A stretch of DNA of 64,000 nucleotides from Nicotiana tabacum (GCF_000715075.1 NC_134080.1:37614758-37678757); one strand, 5' to 3'. Counted from the first letter of the stretch, positions 12,190 to 24,300 are shown. Numbers and translations are program-made. Notes: generated by a model from the letters alone, not told the origin.

Positions 12190-12718
12190 TGTGAAATTTT
12201 CGTAAAAATAGCACGGTATAGCCAGTTTTCGGATTGGTCATTCAAAAATAGCCAGTGTTTACGAAGTCAGTAAATAATAGCCAGTATTTTGCTGCAACAG
12301 AGACCGGTCCAGCATAATATATTGGAGTTCGGTGCACCTGTGTATGAACTCCAGCATATTATGTTGGACCGATATACTTTGTTGACTCCAGTATAATATA
12401 CTAGAGACTGGAGCACCGGTGCTCCAAACTCTAGTATATTATACTAGACAATTATACTTGCTGGAACTCCAGCATAATATGATGGAGTTCCAACATACTT
12501 ATCCTGGAACTCCAGTATAATATGTTGGAGTTCAAGCATACTTATGCTGGAACTCCAGTATGATATACTAGCATATTTTCAGAGTTTTGAATAGTGTTTT
12601 CACTCAGATTTATTTTTACATGAAATGTGACTAAATTTCGAGTACTTTTGAAACTGGACTATTTTTGAACGACCAGTTGTAAATATGGCTATTTTTGAAT
12701 TTCTTCCAAAAATTTCCC
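12190..12718. mobile_element. MITE-like element with imperfect terminal inverted repeats and an internal palindromic array
   Basis: GAAATTTTCGTAAAAATAGC at the left mirrors GGCTATTTTTGAATTTC...AAAATTTCCC at the right, and further inside TTCAAAAATAGCCAGT mirrors CTATTTTTGAACGACC. Between 12302 and 12575 lie about six palindromic units of the type ACTCCAGYATAATATRYTGGAGT, several of them individually self-complementary. No coding capacity. Ends are approximate. Confidence 0.6.
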
Positions 12719-13574
12719 TATATAATATAGGATCCGGTTCCCTTCCTGTATAGGATCTCTCCAATTTCAGTAGTGGAGGTCTAATTTAATGACATATGTC
12801 ATTTTTCAAATCCAAAGGTCAAGATTAACTCAATCCCTAAACTATGGTTAAAACTAAATATTCCTATAATTTAGCCTTTCTTTAAATGTAGAATCCTTTA
12901 TTTACGGGGATAGTGGGATACGGTACCACTAGGAAGAATATGTTCTTCTCGATCAGCATTTTGTGAAACAGCTTTTAATCTTAATTATTCAACTTGCTAT
13001 GTGTGTTTAAGGAATACAATTTCTCACATTATTAAATATTAATTTCCTACTTTATTCTCAAAAAGTTCAGTTGAGACATTTTAACAAATACATCGTAGAC
13101 ATTTTTAACATGGGCAATTTGACACTACAAAAATCATAAGAGGTTTAATTTAACACTACAAAAATCATAAGAGGTATAAGACTGAAGTAGAACTTGTTCT
13201 GTTGCCGTCGCTCTTTACCCAAAAAAATATTTTGCTCAACCATTGATTTCGTTTTTCTCCTTGCAATTTTGTGTTGTTGTTGTAGTAGTTTGTAAATGGT
13301 TTAATCTTTTGTTTTCTGGCGCCAAAGAATCGTTTCCTTTGATAAGAAAATATTTTCCCAATCAAAATGAAATTCTCAGCAAGATTTTCGGATAGTTGAT
13401 TTCTCTTTCCAATTTTGATACTAACCCAGTAAGAGAATGTAGTTTAGTCATGGTTTAGTCCAAATAAACTTTGGCCCTTAGATATGAAGGATGACAGATG
13501 TCATTAAATTAGACATGCACTTATGAAAATGGAGAGATATTGTACAGGAGTTGGGCCAAATCCTATATTATATA
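12719..13574. mobile_element. Long-terminal-inverted-repeat element (MULE-like), about 856 bp
   Basis: About 140 bp at the left (from TATATAATATAGGATCCGG through GGTCTAATTTAATGACATA to TGGTTAAAACTAAA) reappears inverted at the right (13435-13574). Shared words include TCTAATTTAATGACAT, TGTCAT, ATCTCTCCA and ATAATATAGGAT. Such long inverted ends are typical of Mutator-like non-autonomous elements. A 9-bp target duplication was not found, so the class is inferred. It directly abuts the element at 12190-12718. Confidence 0.6.
13113..13175. repeat. Tandem duplication of about 31 bp
   Basis: A unit built on ACACTACAAAAATCATAAG followed by AGGT occurs twice in direct succession with small differences. 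Confidence 0.7.
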
Positions 13575-13682
13575 TGGAATTTATTTACTATCTAATCAAG
13601 TTTTAACTTAATTATGTGGCATATTAATAATTATCCTTTTATGTTAGGGATTCAATAAGGAATCAGTTATTTTCCTATCCCT

Positions 13683-13730
13683 GCACTTTCTCTCTCTCCG
13701 TCTCTCTCTCTCTCTTTCTCTCCTTCGCTG
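13683..13730. repeat. CT-rich microsatellite
   Basis: An interrupted TCTCTC run on the plus strand, about 45 bp long. Confidence 0.8.
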
Positions 13731-13799
13731 TTCTTTCTTCAAATTTTTTTCCTTCATTTTTCTCGGCTTTTTATCCTCTTTTTCTTTTCAGAAATTCAT

Positions 13800-15473
13800 C
13801 AATAAGTTTCTTTTTTTTTAATATAGAGTTTTAACTTAGCAATTTCCTTTCATGTTACATAATTGGTGTTTCAATTAAAATTATCAATCAATAAATTTTG
13901 AAGATATTTGACTCTCCACCATTGACAACAATTAAAAAGTTTCGAAACTTTGAATTCGAATTTGGATTTCAAAATATACTATTTGTTTGGATTGGATGTT
14001 GTTTCAAACGATTGGTAATATTTTTTGGAGTTTATATCTCAATTTTGAAGGTGTTTGACAAAGATTAGAGTTGATCTTTGCTGGATTTCAGATTGAAAGA
14101 AGAAGAAAAAGAAGAAGGCGAAGACATGGGATACTGTATACATATACATTGTGTTAAAATTGTATTATAGTTGTATATAAATTATTTTTAAGTTGTATTT
14201 TTTTTTAGCAAATATACCATTAGGTTGGCTGCCTAGTGGCTAATTTATTTTGCACTCTATTTGTAGTTTCATATTTTTTTAATTTAAATGTTATATAAAA
14301 GTTAAAAATCAGTTGTACAGTGTATGAATCGTTATATGAAATTTGTATTTAAGTTATAAATACTATCTTTTTACATATAAGTTGTTGATATGCATCAAAA
14401 CTATAACGAGAGAGGAATTTTAATTGAAATTTCAGAGAGGAAGAAGAACACGCTACATACAAAATATATACAAAGTATATACAAAATGCGTACAAAAGAC
14501 ATATTGTATAAAATTTGTATGAAAATTATATATAAGTTGTACGATGTTGTAACTAGATTTAACTGGTAAGAAAGATGTATGAAAGTTGTAAATAAGTTGT
14601 ATACTGTATAATTAGTTGTATGGAATTTATTTTTAGTTTGTATGTTGTTGTAGATGTATCATATTTGTATGAAATTTATTTTTTATTTGTATGTTGTTGT
14701 ACCATACATTTTTTTCTTACTCGATTTGGTAAAGGAAAAAAATAGAGAATTAATTCCAAATCGGCTCATGTGTATTGATTCATGTTTGTTTGAACTAAAA
14801 AATCAAGGACTCAATTTTGCAAATTGCTTTGCCGCCCTATAGCATCTTTAAACAATGACTCAAATTTAAAAAATTTGGATTCAATTACAATGATTGGGTG
14901 CTTTTGAAGTGGTTAATCACGAAATTCTAGGGAATTACCCTCAATTTCTTATCAATATTTCCCCAACTATTCTTTTTAATGCTTTTTTTTCTTTTCTTTT
15001 TCTTTGTCGAGATGCTAGAATTGAGGAATCATTGACCGAAAAAGAAACTTGATAAAAGAGGGAATAAAGAGGATTTCCATTGTCTGAGCTGATATGGGTT
15101 AAGAGTATGCCATGTAAAATAGCTTTAAAAAGATTCAATTTTTACAATAACATATGACGACTGTTTAGCAACCAATAAACCAATTATCTCTGGGATGGAA
15201 AATGGCGGAACAGACTGATAACATTGTCAATATCTTGTTGAAACTTTGGGATGACAAAAGTTGTAATGCCTCGATCAATTTTTTCTTTTCTGAGACATTT
15301 TATTTTTGTAATTGTTGTGTGAATCACGCTTTAGAGAAGGAAATACAACTGGAAAGAGACTCCTTAAAGGAATTGTATATGAATTGTACAAAATAGTTAT
15401 AAAGGGTAAATTACAAATCTAAGACGATTTTGGTAAATAAGTTTGAAATACTGTATATGAAGAAAAAAATGTG
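13800..15473. repeat. Diverged dispersed repeat copy 2 and AT-rich intergenic DNA
   Basis: The part at 13910-14120 resembles 11478-11670 in order and words. Downstream, TTGTATGAAATTTGTAT/AAGTTGTAT words recur from 14150 to 14700 as degenerate low complexity. No gene is supported; open frames here are short and without motif. Confidence 0.4.
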
Positions 15474-16481
15474 TAATGACCCGACCTGTCATTTTGAGTA
15501 TTTGCATTTTCCTCGGTAGTTTGAGGGCACGAGTATCTCCGTATGATGTATATGACTTATGTAAATCGTCGGTTTTGGTTTTCAGGTTATTCGAAATCGA
15601 TTTGGAAGATTGAATTTCATAATTGAAGCTTTAAGTTGGAGAGTTGACCAAGTTTGACTTTTTAGTAGTTGACCTCATATTGGAGGTTTGATGATTCTGT
15701 TAGGTCTGGATGGTGATTTTGGACTCAGGCGTATATCTGGATTTGCATTTGGATGTTTCTAGAAGGTTTCAGCACTAATTGGTGCAAGTTGGAAATTCGA
15801 AGGTTTGGAAAGTTCATAAGTTTGACCGGGAGTTGACTTTGATGATATTAGATTTGTATTGTGGTTCCGAGAATTGGAGTAGCTTCGTTATATCATTTGG
15901 GGTGTGTGTACAAAATTTGAGTTCATTCCGTATTTATTTAATATGTTTCGGCACCAGTTTTAGAAGTTGAAAGTTCAAAAGTTCATTAAGTACGATTTGG
16001 GGTGTGATTCATTATTTCGATGTTGTTATGCATGATTTGAGGCCTCGAGTATGTCCGTGTTATATTATGAGACTTTTTGGTATATTTGGACGGGGTCTCG
16101 AGTGGCTCGAATGAGTTTCAGACGAGGTTTGGATCATTTTGTTGTGTGTCACATTGCTGAAGAAGTGTTGGTTCTGGTATTTCTGCATCTGCGGAAAAAT
16201 GGACGCAGCTGCGAGTCCGCAGATGCGGGCAATTGGTGGCAGACGTGCAAACAGGCTTGGATGGGGAATCATCGCAGATGCGGAGGAAGAGGCGTACATG
16301 CGTGTGTGCAGAAGCGAAATCATTAGGCGCAGAAGCGGAGTCTTGCGCATGAGCGAAGAGGAGCTTGCACCTGCGATGTCGCAGAAGAGGAAATTGTTTT
16401 GCAGGTGTGAGTGGTCGGCTGGTTAGTTGTTCCGTAGGTGACGGAAACTTTGATAAATACCTAGAGTTCCCCATCTTCCAT
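15474..16481 (+). repeat. 5'-terminal part of an LTR, truncated by the LINE
   Basis: This begins TGTAATGACCCGACCTG, like the LTR-like sequence at 2916, and carries the same kind of CCGCA/TGCGG/GCAGATGCGG block (16185-16400). A TATA-like GATAAATACC and AGTTCCCCA leader word follow near 16450-16475, corresponding to 3816-3830 in the first copy. At about 16480 LTR resemblance stops and LINE sequence begins; the remainder of the LTR is not seen beyond the LINE. Confidence 0.55.
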
Positions 16482-17873
16482 AAAAGGCCTACCAATACTG
16501 TCTTTCAATTCATACTTGATAGCCTCAACTTTAGGATGGCATGTTAGAAAACCAAGTTCCTTAACATGGTGGGGCACCACACTAGCCAAATCATGCCTAA
16601 GTAGTATCCCCAGCGATGTGATGGAATACATCCAATTGCCTTCCCATATTACCAACCAAATTGACAAAATTCAAAGAAATCCAAAGAAACTTTATTTGGG
16701 GAACTACTCCTATGAAAAGGAAACTCCACATGGTTAAGTGGGCCACTGTCACCAAGCTAAAGAATAGGGGAGGCTTAGGCCTTCAGCAGGCACAACTAAA
16801 ATACAACACTTGCCATACCAGCCTAGCTTGGAGACTCTATAATAACACAAACTCCATCTGGGCTAGGGTGCTCAAGGGAAAGAACTGTAGTGGAATAGGC
16901 AATAAGGTTAAGGCTAAACAAGAACATGGCAGTGTATCCTAGAGGGCTGGAAGATATGCATAAAAGGCTTTAGATGAGTTGTTCACAATGAGGATATGGT
17001 TAGATTTCTTACTGACACATGGTTTCCCAGCATGCAACCATTAGATACAATCCTTAAAGGTCTGTGGCATCAGAATGACATGAACAACAAGATAAATGCA
17101 ATATACTCCAATGGGATTTGGGATTTCACCTCCATCCACTACCAATCCCTCATGTCATCAGCATCATAATCCAAAATACCTTCATCTCTAACTCTACCAC
17201 AGTTGAGGACAAGCACATCCGGAACCTTAGCTCTAATGAGTTGTTTAGTGCTAAATCTGCCTACTCTTTCATAGATGTACACATGCACCATGACACTACT
17301 CAAGAAGATCACTTCAGTTGGATTTGGAAACTATGAACCCCTAATAAGGTCGAGTATTTGGCTCATGCAGTAGAACACACTGCCTATAGGGAACCACTTA
17401 TACCACATAGGCCTGAGAATAAATCCTAACTGCTGGAGTAGAAGACATAAATCATAGGAGTATCTTTTTTGAATGCATAAATGCTAAAGAATTCTGGCAA
17501 CATGTGCTGTACCCGTGCAACCATAGCTAACCCTTAATTTACCACCCTTTTTCAATGGTTATTGTGAAGACACATGGCATAAGCTTCAAAATGTTGATTT
17601 CAAAGCTTGCGTCAGTTGGAAACAACTACTGCCTTTCTGCCTATGGGCCATTTGGCACACCAGAAACTCTAATATTTTCGAGAAGAAGAAGAATCATATT
17701 AATGTCAACCAAACAATTGCTAAAGCTATTGAATATCATCATGTTGCTGCTTCACATAAACCTGCCACAAACACTAGGACCTTATACCTGAAGTGGCAAT
17801 CACCAGACATAGATTTTTATAAGCTAAACACTAATGGGGCTGCTTGCATAAATACAGGAAAAATGGGCATTAG
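16482..17873 (+). pseudogene. LINE (non-LTR retrotransposon) ORF2 C-terminal remnant, part 1
   Basis: Conceptual translation in shifting frames shows the C-terminal RT/zf-RVT signature of plant LINEs: IPSDVMEYIQLPSHITNQI, then RNFIWGTTPMKRKLHMVKW, then KNRGGLGLQQAQLKYNT. Close to the end WQSPDIDFYKLNTNGAAC is the start of the RNase H domain common in these plant elements. Frameshifts and stops are frequent, so it is dead. The 5' part of ORF2 and all of ORF1 are missing (5' truncation). The sequence breaks off at 17873, inside RNase H, and resumes at 38233. Confidence 0.78.
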
Positions 17874-18199
17874 TGTCACGACCCAAACTGAAGGGCCATG
17901 ACTAGCACCCGACCACACTTGCCGAGCACTAACGTACATTTCATCTAACCTTCATTATTATCTTTTAGGGCTGACGAGATCAATATAAATGGTAGACCTA
18001 GATCATGGACAACCAGACAATAAAATATGACGGCATGAACATACATAGTAGGGGATGACCAGACAATCAAGAAACTACATATAAGGTATGAGCTACCACG
18101 CTACTATGAAAGACTATACAACAAAAACTAGCCGACAAGGCATACCAAACTATACATGAGCCGACACCTGTCTATGAGCCTCTAAAAGAACATAAGTGT
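17874..18199 (-). mobile_element. Solo-LTR-like element, minus strand, 3'-terminal segment (split by the Ogre-type element)
   Basis: On the plus strand this starts TGTCACGACCC, and the same element ends GGGTTGTAACA at 38232, so on the minus strand it runs TGTTACAACCC to GGGTCGTGACA, the TG...CA ends of an LTR. The flanks are ATTAG (17869-17873) and ATTAT (38233-38237), a 5-bp target duplication with one mismatch, sitting in the middle of a LINE RNase H frame. The second part is 35862-38232. Combined length is about 2.7 kb with no gag or pol of its own, so a solo LTR is the simplest reading. Confidence 0.65.
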
Positions 18200-18201
18200 T
18201 G
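18182..18201. repeat. 20-bp flank duplicate, left copy
   Basis: CTAAAAGAACATAAGTGTTG here matches 35842-35861 with one mismatch. The two copies bracket the Ogre-type element. The repeat is much longer than the usual 5-bp target duplication. Confidence 0.8.
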
Positions 18202-18383
18202 TGACCACGTGATTTTTGCCTCACGAAAACTACTCCAAAATAAATCAAAAATAAAATTAATTTCTTTTAGCGTGCAATTTTAGAATTTGTGTTGCGTTTA
18301 TTAATTGTTTGTGTTTTGTCCGTAAATGTTAAACGTTGTTATAATTAAACAAAATTAAAATAAAAATACATGTTTCATGCATA
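18200..18383 (+). repeat. 5' LTR remnant, 184 bp
   Basis: Starts TGTGACCACGTGATTTTTG and aligns without gaps to the first 184 bp of the 3' LTR (31167-31350), differing at three positions. After TTTCATGCATA the two diverge: about 4.5 kb of LTR and the primer-binding site are missing here. Confidence 0.88.
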
Positions 18384-18387
18384 GAAT

Positions 18388-18446
18388 AACGTCTATTTGC
18401 ATCATGTACCGGATCCCTAGTAGGAACGTCTATTTGCATCATGTAC
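18388..18446 (+). repeat. 22-bp direct repeat next to the LTR deletion point
   Basis: A 22-bp word beginning AACGTCTATT and ending CATCATGTAC occurs at 18388-18409 and again, identically, at 18425-18446. It starts four bases after the point where 5' LTR homology is lost. Confidence 0.9.
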
Positions 18447-18759
18447 ATCTGACCTTGGAGACTCAACACAGGGGTTGGGTCTGTCTAGGACAGGTGAACC
18501 CGAAATAAAAGGACCATCCTGATGCATCCTACTTGCTACCTGTGCATTCATTTGCCTCGAACATGCTTGTTGACCAGCTTAATTGAAATCATTGTGAGAA
18601 CCGATGAATAAAATGGGTTGTTTTAAGAAATTCCAAAAAAAAAAATAGTTTTAAATCTTGAAAAAAAGGTGTTTAATAAAAAAAAATTGAAAATGATTTT
18701 TTTTAGTGTATGTTTTCAAAATGAGTTTTGACTTTATTAAATTAAATTTCAGATACAAA

Positions 18760-20832
18760 ATGAGCACCACACAAAACCCCCCATCCACGAATACAAACGA
18801 GTTTCTATTTCAGCTTCAAATGTGGTAGTATGAATTAGGCGAAGATGGTCAAAAATGGGTCGTCAAGCATTTGGGAAATCTCACGGATATTATGAAAGTT
18901 AAACCCCGTGATGATCTGATTGCGGCGTTAGTAACTTTTTGGGACCCTGTTCACAATGTCTTTCGTTTCTCTGATTTCGAGCTTACTCCTACATTAGAGG
19001 AGATAGCTGGATATGCTGGTTTTGACGGAAGTCTAAGAAATCAAAACCTGATATTCACAAAGGCTCCCTCGGTACATCGATTCTTCGGTCTTCTGAACAT
19101 CAGTAATCAAATCAGGAAAAGCAATGTCATCAACGGATGTTGTTCTTTCAACTTCTTATATTCAAGGTTCGGAAAGCCAGATGGATTTGAAATTCATGAG
19201 AAAGGCCTTACTAACAAGCAAAACAAAGACACTTGGCAGATTCACCGTCGCTTTGCCTTCATGGTGGTTTTTCTAGGAATCATGGTCTTCCCGAACAAAG
19301 AGCGAACAATTGATATTCGCACCGCGAAAGTTGTGCAAGTCCTCACCACCAAGGAAAATCACACCCTTGTCCCCATCATTCTCTTAGACATTTATTGGGC
19401 GTTGACTTTATGTAAATCAGGAGCGAAAGTCTTCGAAGGATGCAAAATTTTGTTGCAAATGTGGATGATTGAACATCTCCAACAACAACCCAAGATCATA
19501 CAGTATGGGCCAAACAATGATAATTGCATCGAGAGTTATGAGGAAAGAATAAAAGATTATAAGTCTCCAGAAGGGATAGAAGCATGGGTATCTCATCTAA
19601 GGGCTTTAACGGCAAATCAAATTGAGTGGACTTTGGGATGGCTCCTGATGAGGGAAGTGATACACATGTCAACCTCAAATAGTTATTTGCTACTATTGGG
19701 ATTGAGAAGCATCCAGCCATATGCACCCCTAAGAATCCTAAGACAACTAGGGAGATACCAAGTAGTTCCTGATGATGAAGATTTGAGTATGCAAGTAATC
19801 GAATTACACCCATAAGCCACTATTCCTGAGGCTCTAATTCAGCAGATGTGGAATGGATGTCGATACTTGAAAAGTGATACTCAAGTCCCAGACACTACAA
19901 AGGGTGAGATAAATCCTGGATATGCAAGGTGGTTTGAAAAACGGTCTCGCGTGGATGATGTACCAGAACCTGAGCTAAGAAGGCCAACAAAAAGACCCCA
20001 TATTCAAAACTTTAATGATAAAATCCAAGAGCGGTTGATCTGGGGAGAAAAGGAAAAAGGGTACAAAGCAACTATCCATGCCCTAAAGGAAAATCTGAGG
20101 AGCCTCAGTCTGGAGAAAGATTTGCAAGCACAAGAAGCCGAAGGCGAGAAGAAGAGTCTAGCTTGTGAGAATGAAAATCTTCATGCTCGATTTCAAAAAA
20201 TGAAAAAGGCTTCTGAAACACCAATGAGGAGTTGGAAGGATCAAAAAACCATCGCCAATCTTTTTGAAAGAATGCAAGATTATGATTCCATTCTTGCTAC
20301 AAACGAAAGGGCGTTGAGCAAAGCAAAAGAAAGAATCCAACAATTAAACGAAGAAGCCAGATCTAATAAGGAACGCCAAGTAAGGCAATCCGAAGAAGAC
20401 ATGGCACAATTCAAGAAGGAAAAAGACCATTGGATACGTTCAGAAGACCAACTTCGTGCACAACTAGAAGAGGCAAGAAGATACAACCGAGAACATCAAC
20501 AAGAGGACATCGACAAAGAAAGAGCGCAGGCAAGATTAGAGCAGGCCAGACTCCGAGCTCTATTAGAGTCAGCTCTAGATCATGAAGACCGTGTCAGGGA
20601 TATAGCCACCACTCGCCAGCAGCAATTGCAGAGCCAGGGCCAACGTCTCCAAGATTTCAGGGCACAAATCCACGACCTGGCGGTCTACACCTCTCAAATT
20701 TATGTAAACTGCCAAGAAATGGATTATGAAAGGTTTACAGAGCATGCACCCACTTTTGCCCGTCATCTAGCAATGGAGTTGGAAAGGATGTATCGTACGC
20801 TGGGAGGTCATCCAGGTCAAGCCCCACATTGA
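18760..20832 (+). pseudogene. Ogre-type ORF1: plant-mobile-domain-like N-terminus plus coiled coil
   Basis: One frame of about 690 codons from ATG 18760 to TGA 20832, broken by TAG at 18826 and TAA at 19813. Residues from about 38 to 330 form a globular region (VKPRDDLIAALVTFWDPV, FRFSDFELTPTLEEIAGYAG, WQIHRRFAFMVVFLGIMVF, IEWTLGWLLM). This resembles the plant-specific domain of transposon ORFs (plant mobile domain / DUF7745-like) as I recall it; the family name should be checked. From about residue 420 to 650 it is highly charged with long heptad runs (Glu/Lys/Arg/Gln), predicted coiled coil. ORF1 upstream of gag is diagnostic of Ogre elements; its role is unknown. The ATG is chosen as the first in the frame after the leader. 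Confidence 0.75.
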
Positions 20833-20988
20833 GCAGATAATCTAATAATTAACAACAAAAGTGGAAAGTGGGGCATGTTGTGAGATGTTAAGAGTTGTAT
20901 CTTTTATTTTGATTTAAGTGTGTGTGTTTCAAACCATTTTCTTATAAAGTTTTCAAATGTAATGTTTGTTCATCTTTGTATAATGAAT

Positions 20989-21070
20989 AAAAGTGTTTGC
21001 CTTATGTCCGAACTACGCAAGGTCTGATTCATGCGGGGGCATGATACGTAGGCAATCTCTATAAGATTCG
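20989..21070 (+). repeat. Inter-ORF motif, copy 1 (GAACTAC...ATACGTAGGCA)
   Basis: Between ORF1 and gag: GAACTACGCAAGGTCTGATTC, then GATACGTAGGCAATC, then TTCGACC. The same succession occurs at 28682-28742 and 30984-31052. Confidence 0.75.
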
Positions 21071-21352
21071 ACCACCACAATAAAATATATATAAGAAAAT
21101 AAAATAAAATAAGAGTGAACAACAATAAAAGACCAAGAAAAGCTGGGATGACGCAAGCAGCCGAGCAAATGCATAATAGAAATGGGTTATTTGTCTAGGA
21201 GCATTGCATCTCAACGTGTAATTATATAGGTGTTAAACTCTCAAAACTAACAAGTTTGTTCATTTCCAGAATTCAAGCAGTTAGTTTCTCTAAAGAGTAT
21301 ACTGGCATATTATCATTATCGCACGAGATCAAAAGGACCGATACCCGAAAGT

Positions 21353-24300
21353 ATGTCTATCCCAGATGTTGAAACAGGTATTGAGCTAGAGGAGATGGAT
21401 GTCGGGAAAATGAAAGAAGAGATGTTTAAACTCAAGCAGCAAATGGCTGAAATGTACCAGGCCTGGTCTACAGGGCAGTTACCCCCATCTTACCCAACTA
21501 ACCCTGCTTCATCAATGGCCCAAACTCAGGATAATCTTACCACTGAATTATCCCCAAATTTCCCCATTTACCAACACTACCGAGGCACCACCTCTCAGAC
21601 ACCGCAGTCTCCCCCTCCTAAACCAGTTCCATACTTTCCTCCACCTGTAGCTCCTGTCTTTGTGGCACCTCCCACAGCTACACTCCACAAATCTCCTAGT
21701 GAGCCTACATTCCAGGCCCAGGACAACCAATATTACCCCCCGGAGCCCACCCTCAAAGCCTCCGAAATCCATTCAACTACTCCTCGTTTTGACCTCCCAA
21801 CCGAAATTGACAAGCCAGCCAAAAATGCTGAACAAGAAGAGATGTTCAGGAAGGTCAAAAGTCTAGAACAATCGTTCTGAGACATGCGCGGATTAGGAGG
21901 GCAAGTCAGTGTAGCTTACAAAGATTTGTGCTTGTTCCCAAATGTACAATTACCAGTTGGATTCAAGATGCCTAAATTTGACCTATACAATGGGCACGAC
22001 GACCCAGTAGCCCACTTAAGAGGTTTCTGCAGCAAGATGCGAGGAGCTGGGGGAAAGGACGAATTATTGATGGCTTACTTCAGTCAAAGTTTAAGTGGAT
22101 CAGCTTTGGAGTGGTATACACGCCAGGACCATGGGAGATGGTACACCTGGGATGACCTGGCACAGGCATTCACATACCATTTCCAATACAATCTGGAAAT
22201 CATCCCAGATCGACTATCTTTGACAAAATTTGAGAAGAAACACAATGAAAGTTTCAGAGAGTATGGCTTCCGGTGGAGAGAACAGGCAGCAAGAGTGGAT
22301 CCTCCTATGAAGGAGAGTGAAATGGTAGACTACTTCCTCCAAGCCTTGGAACCAACTTACTATGCCCATTTGGTTTCAGCGATAGGGAAATCATTCAACG
22401 AAGTGGTAAAAATGGGAGGTATGGTGGAAGAAGGCCTCAAGACAAATAAAATCATGAGCTATTCAGCGATTAAGGCGACTACTCAAGCTATTCAAGGCGG
22501 GGTAGGAGGAATCGGAAGAAAGAAGAGAGAGGAAGCAGCGGTAGTTGATTCGGGAATTTGGTTGGGACCCAGAGGTTCACCGCCTTACTATAATTAACAA
22601 CGAACTCGCCAATCAACTTACCACCACAATTCATCCCAACACTACTATCACCCTTCGGAGCTTCATTTTTCCATTAATCATACACAAGCATACAATCAGC
22701 CACCTATTCACGCTAATTGGCGTGCTCCTACCATACCAGGTACTTACCCACGAGCCTATCCCAGACCAGGTTTCAGGCCTAGGCCAGCATTCAGGGGAGA
22801 AAGGGAACAGAAAAAGAAAACCTACACTCCATTGGGAGAGTCTTACACTAGTCTGTTCCACAGGCTGAGACAGCTGGACATGCTAAGACCAATACAATCC
22901 AAGCTACCCAATCCTCCTCCAAAGAATCTGGACTACACCATTAGCTGTGAGTATTGCTCCGGTACACCAGGCCATGATACGGAGAAATGCTGGCATTTAA
23001 AAAATGCAATACAAGAGCTGATTGATACTAATAAAATCGAGGTTCAAACCCCCGAAGCTCCCAATATCAATAGAAATCCAATGCCAGCCCATCAGGAGGC
23101 CAATATGATAGAAATCATACAAGCTGATGGGGAGACAAAGAAGCCGTCACAAACTGTCATGATGATCAAGTCTCATGAAGCCAAGCCAGATAAGCAGTTA
23201 ACAGAGGAGAAGCCGGTACCTAAGCAGAACAGAAATGGTGATGAACCATCTGTGGTAGACGAGAAGGGGTCTTCGAGCAAGTTTGCCACAAAGCAAGAAA
23301 GGTTGAAAGTGATAGTACCAGGGGTTGCCAGTAAACCCATTGTAGTCGTGGAAGGAGCCCGTGTAGATCGGTTTATTATCAAACATGTAACCCAGCTACC
23401 AGTGATCAACAACAAAGCTATTCCATGGAACTATGAGCGGGTGACTGTAATGTACAAGGGAAAAGAAGTCAATGAAGAAGTATGTGAGGTGCAAGGCTTG
23501 ACTCGTTCGGGAAGATGTTTTACGCCCGAAGAGTTAAGAAAAACTAAAAATAATCCAACACCAATAAAGAGAGCTGTGACGGAAGAAGAAGCAGAAGAGT
23601 TTTTAAGAAAAATGAAACTCCATGACTATTCTGTTGTGGATCAATTGAAGAAGACGCCCGCTCAAATTTCATTGTTGTCATTACTGATCCATTCAGAGGA
23701 GCACCGTCTGGCTTTGATGAAAATCCTGAATGAGGCTCATGTTCCTGAAAAAATCTCTGTAAATCATTTGGGAAGAATAGCCAACAGAATCTTTGAGGCA
23801 AACAGAATTACATTTTCTGATGATGAATTGTCTGTGGAAGGTACTGAGCACAACAGAGCTCTTTACCTCACCGTGAAATGTGAAAACTCCGTAGTAACCC
23901 GGGTATTGGTTGACAACGGGTCAAGTGCAAACATCTGCCCTCTCTCCACTTTAAGCAAATTGAAAATCAAAGAGGAGAGGATCCAGAAGAATAGTATTTG
24001 CGTACGGGGGTTTGACGGTGGAAGCAGAGATTCATTTGGCGACATAGTGTTGGAACTGACAATAGGGCCAGTTGAATTCACAATGGAGTTTCAAGTACTG
24101 GACATAACTGTTTCTTATAATTTGTTGTTGGGTCGACCATGGATCCATGCTGCTAAAGCAGTCCCGTCAACACTACACCAGGCGGTCAAGTTTGAATGGG
24201 ATCATCAAGAAATAGTTGTGCATGGGGAAGAAAGTTTAAATGCTCACAGCAGTGCCATTGTACCGGTCGAGGGAATAGAAAATGACCAGGGACCATGGGT

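Noticed and set aside
16051..16495. Overlapping frames of 91-125 codons on both strands
   Set aside because: They come from the GC-rich CCGCA block of an LTR fragment; frames open on both strands at once indicate composition, not coding.
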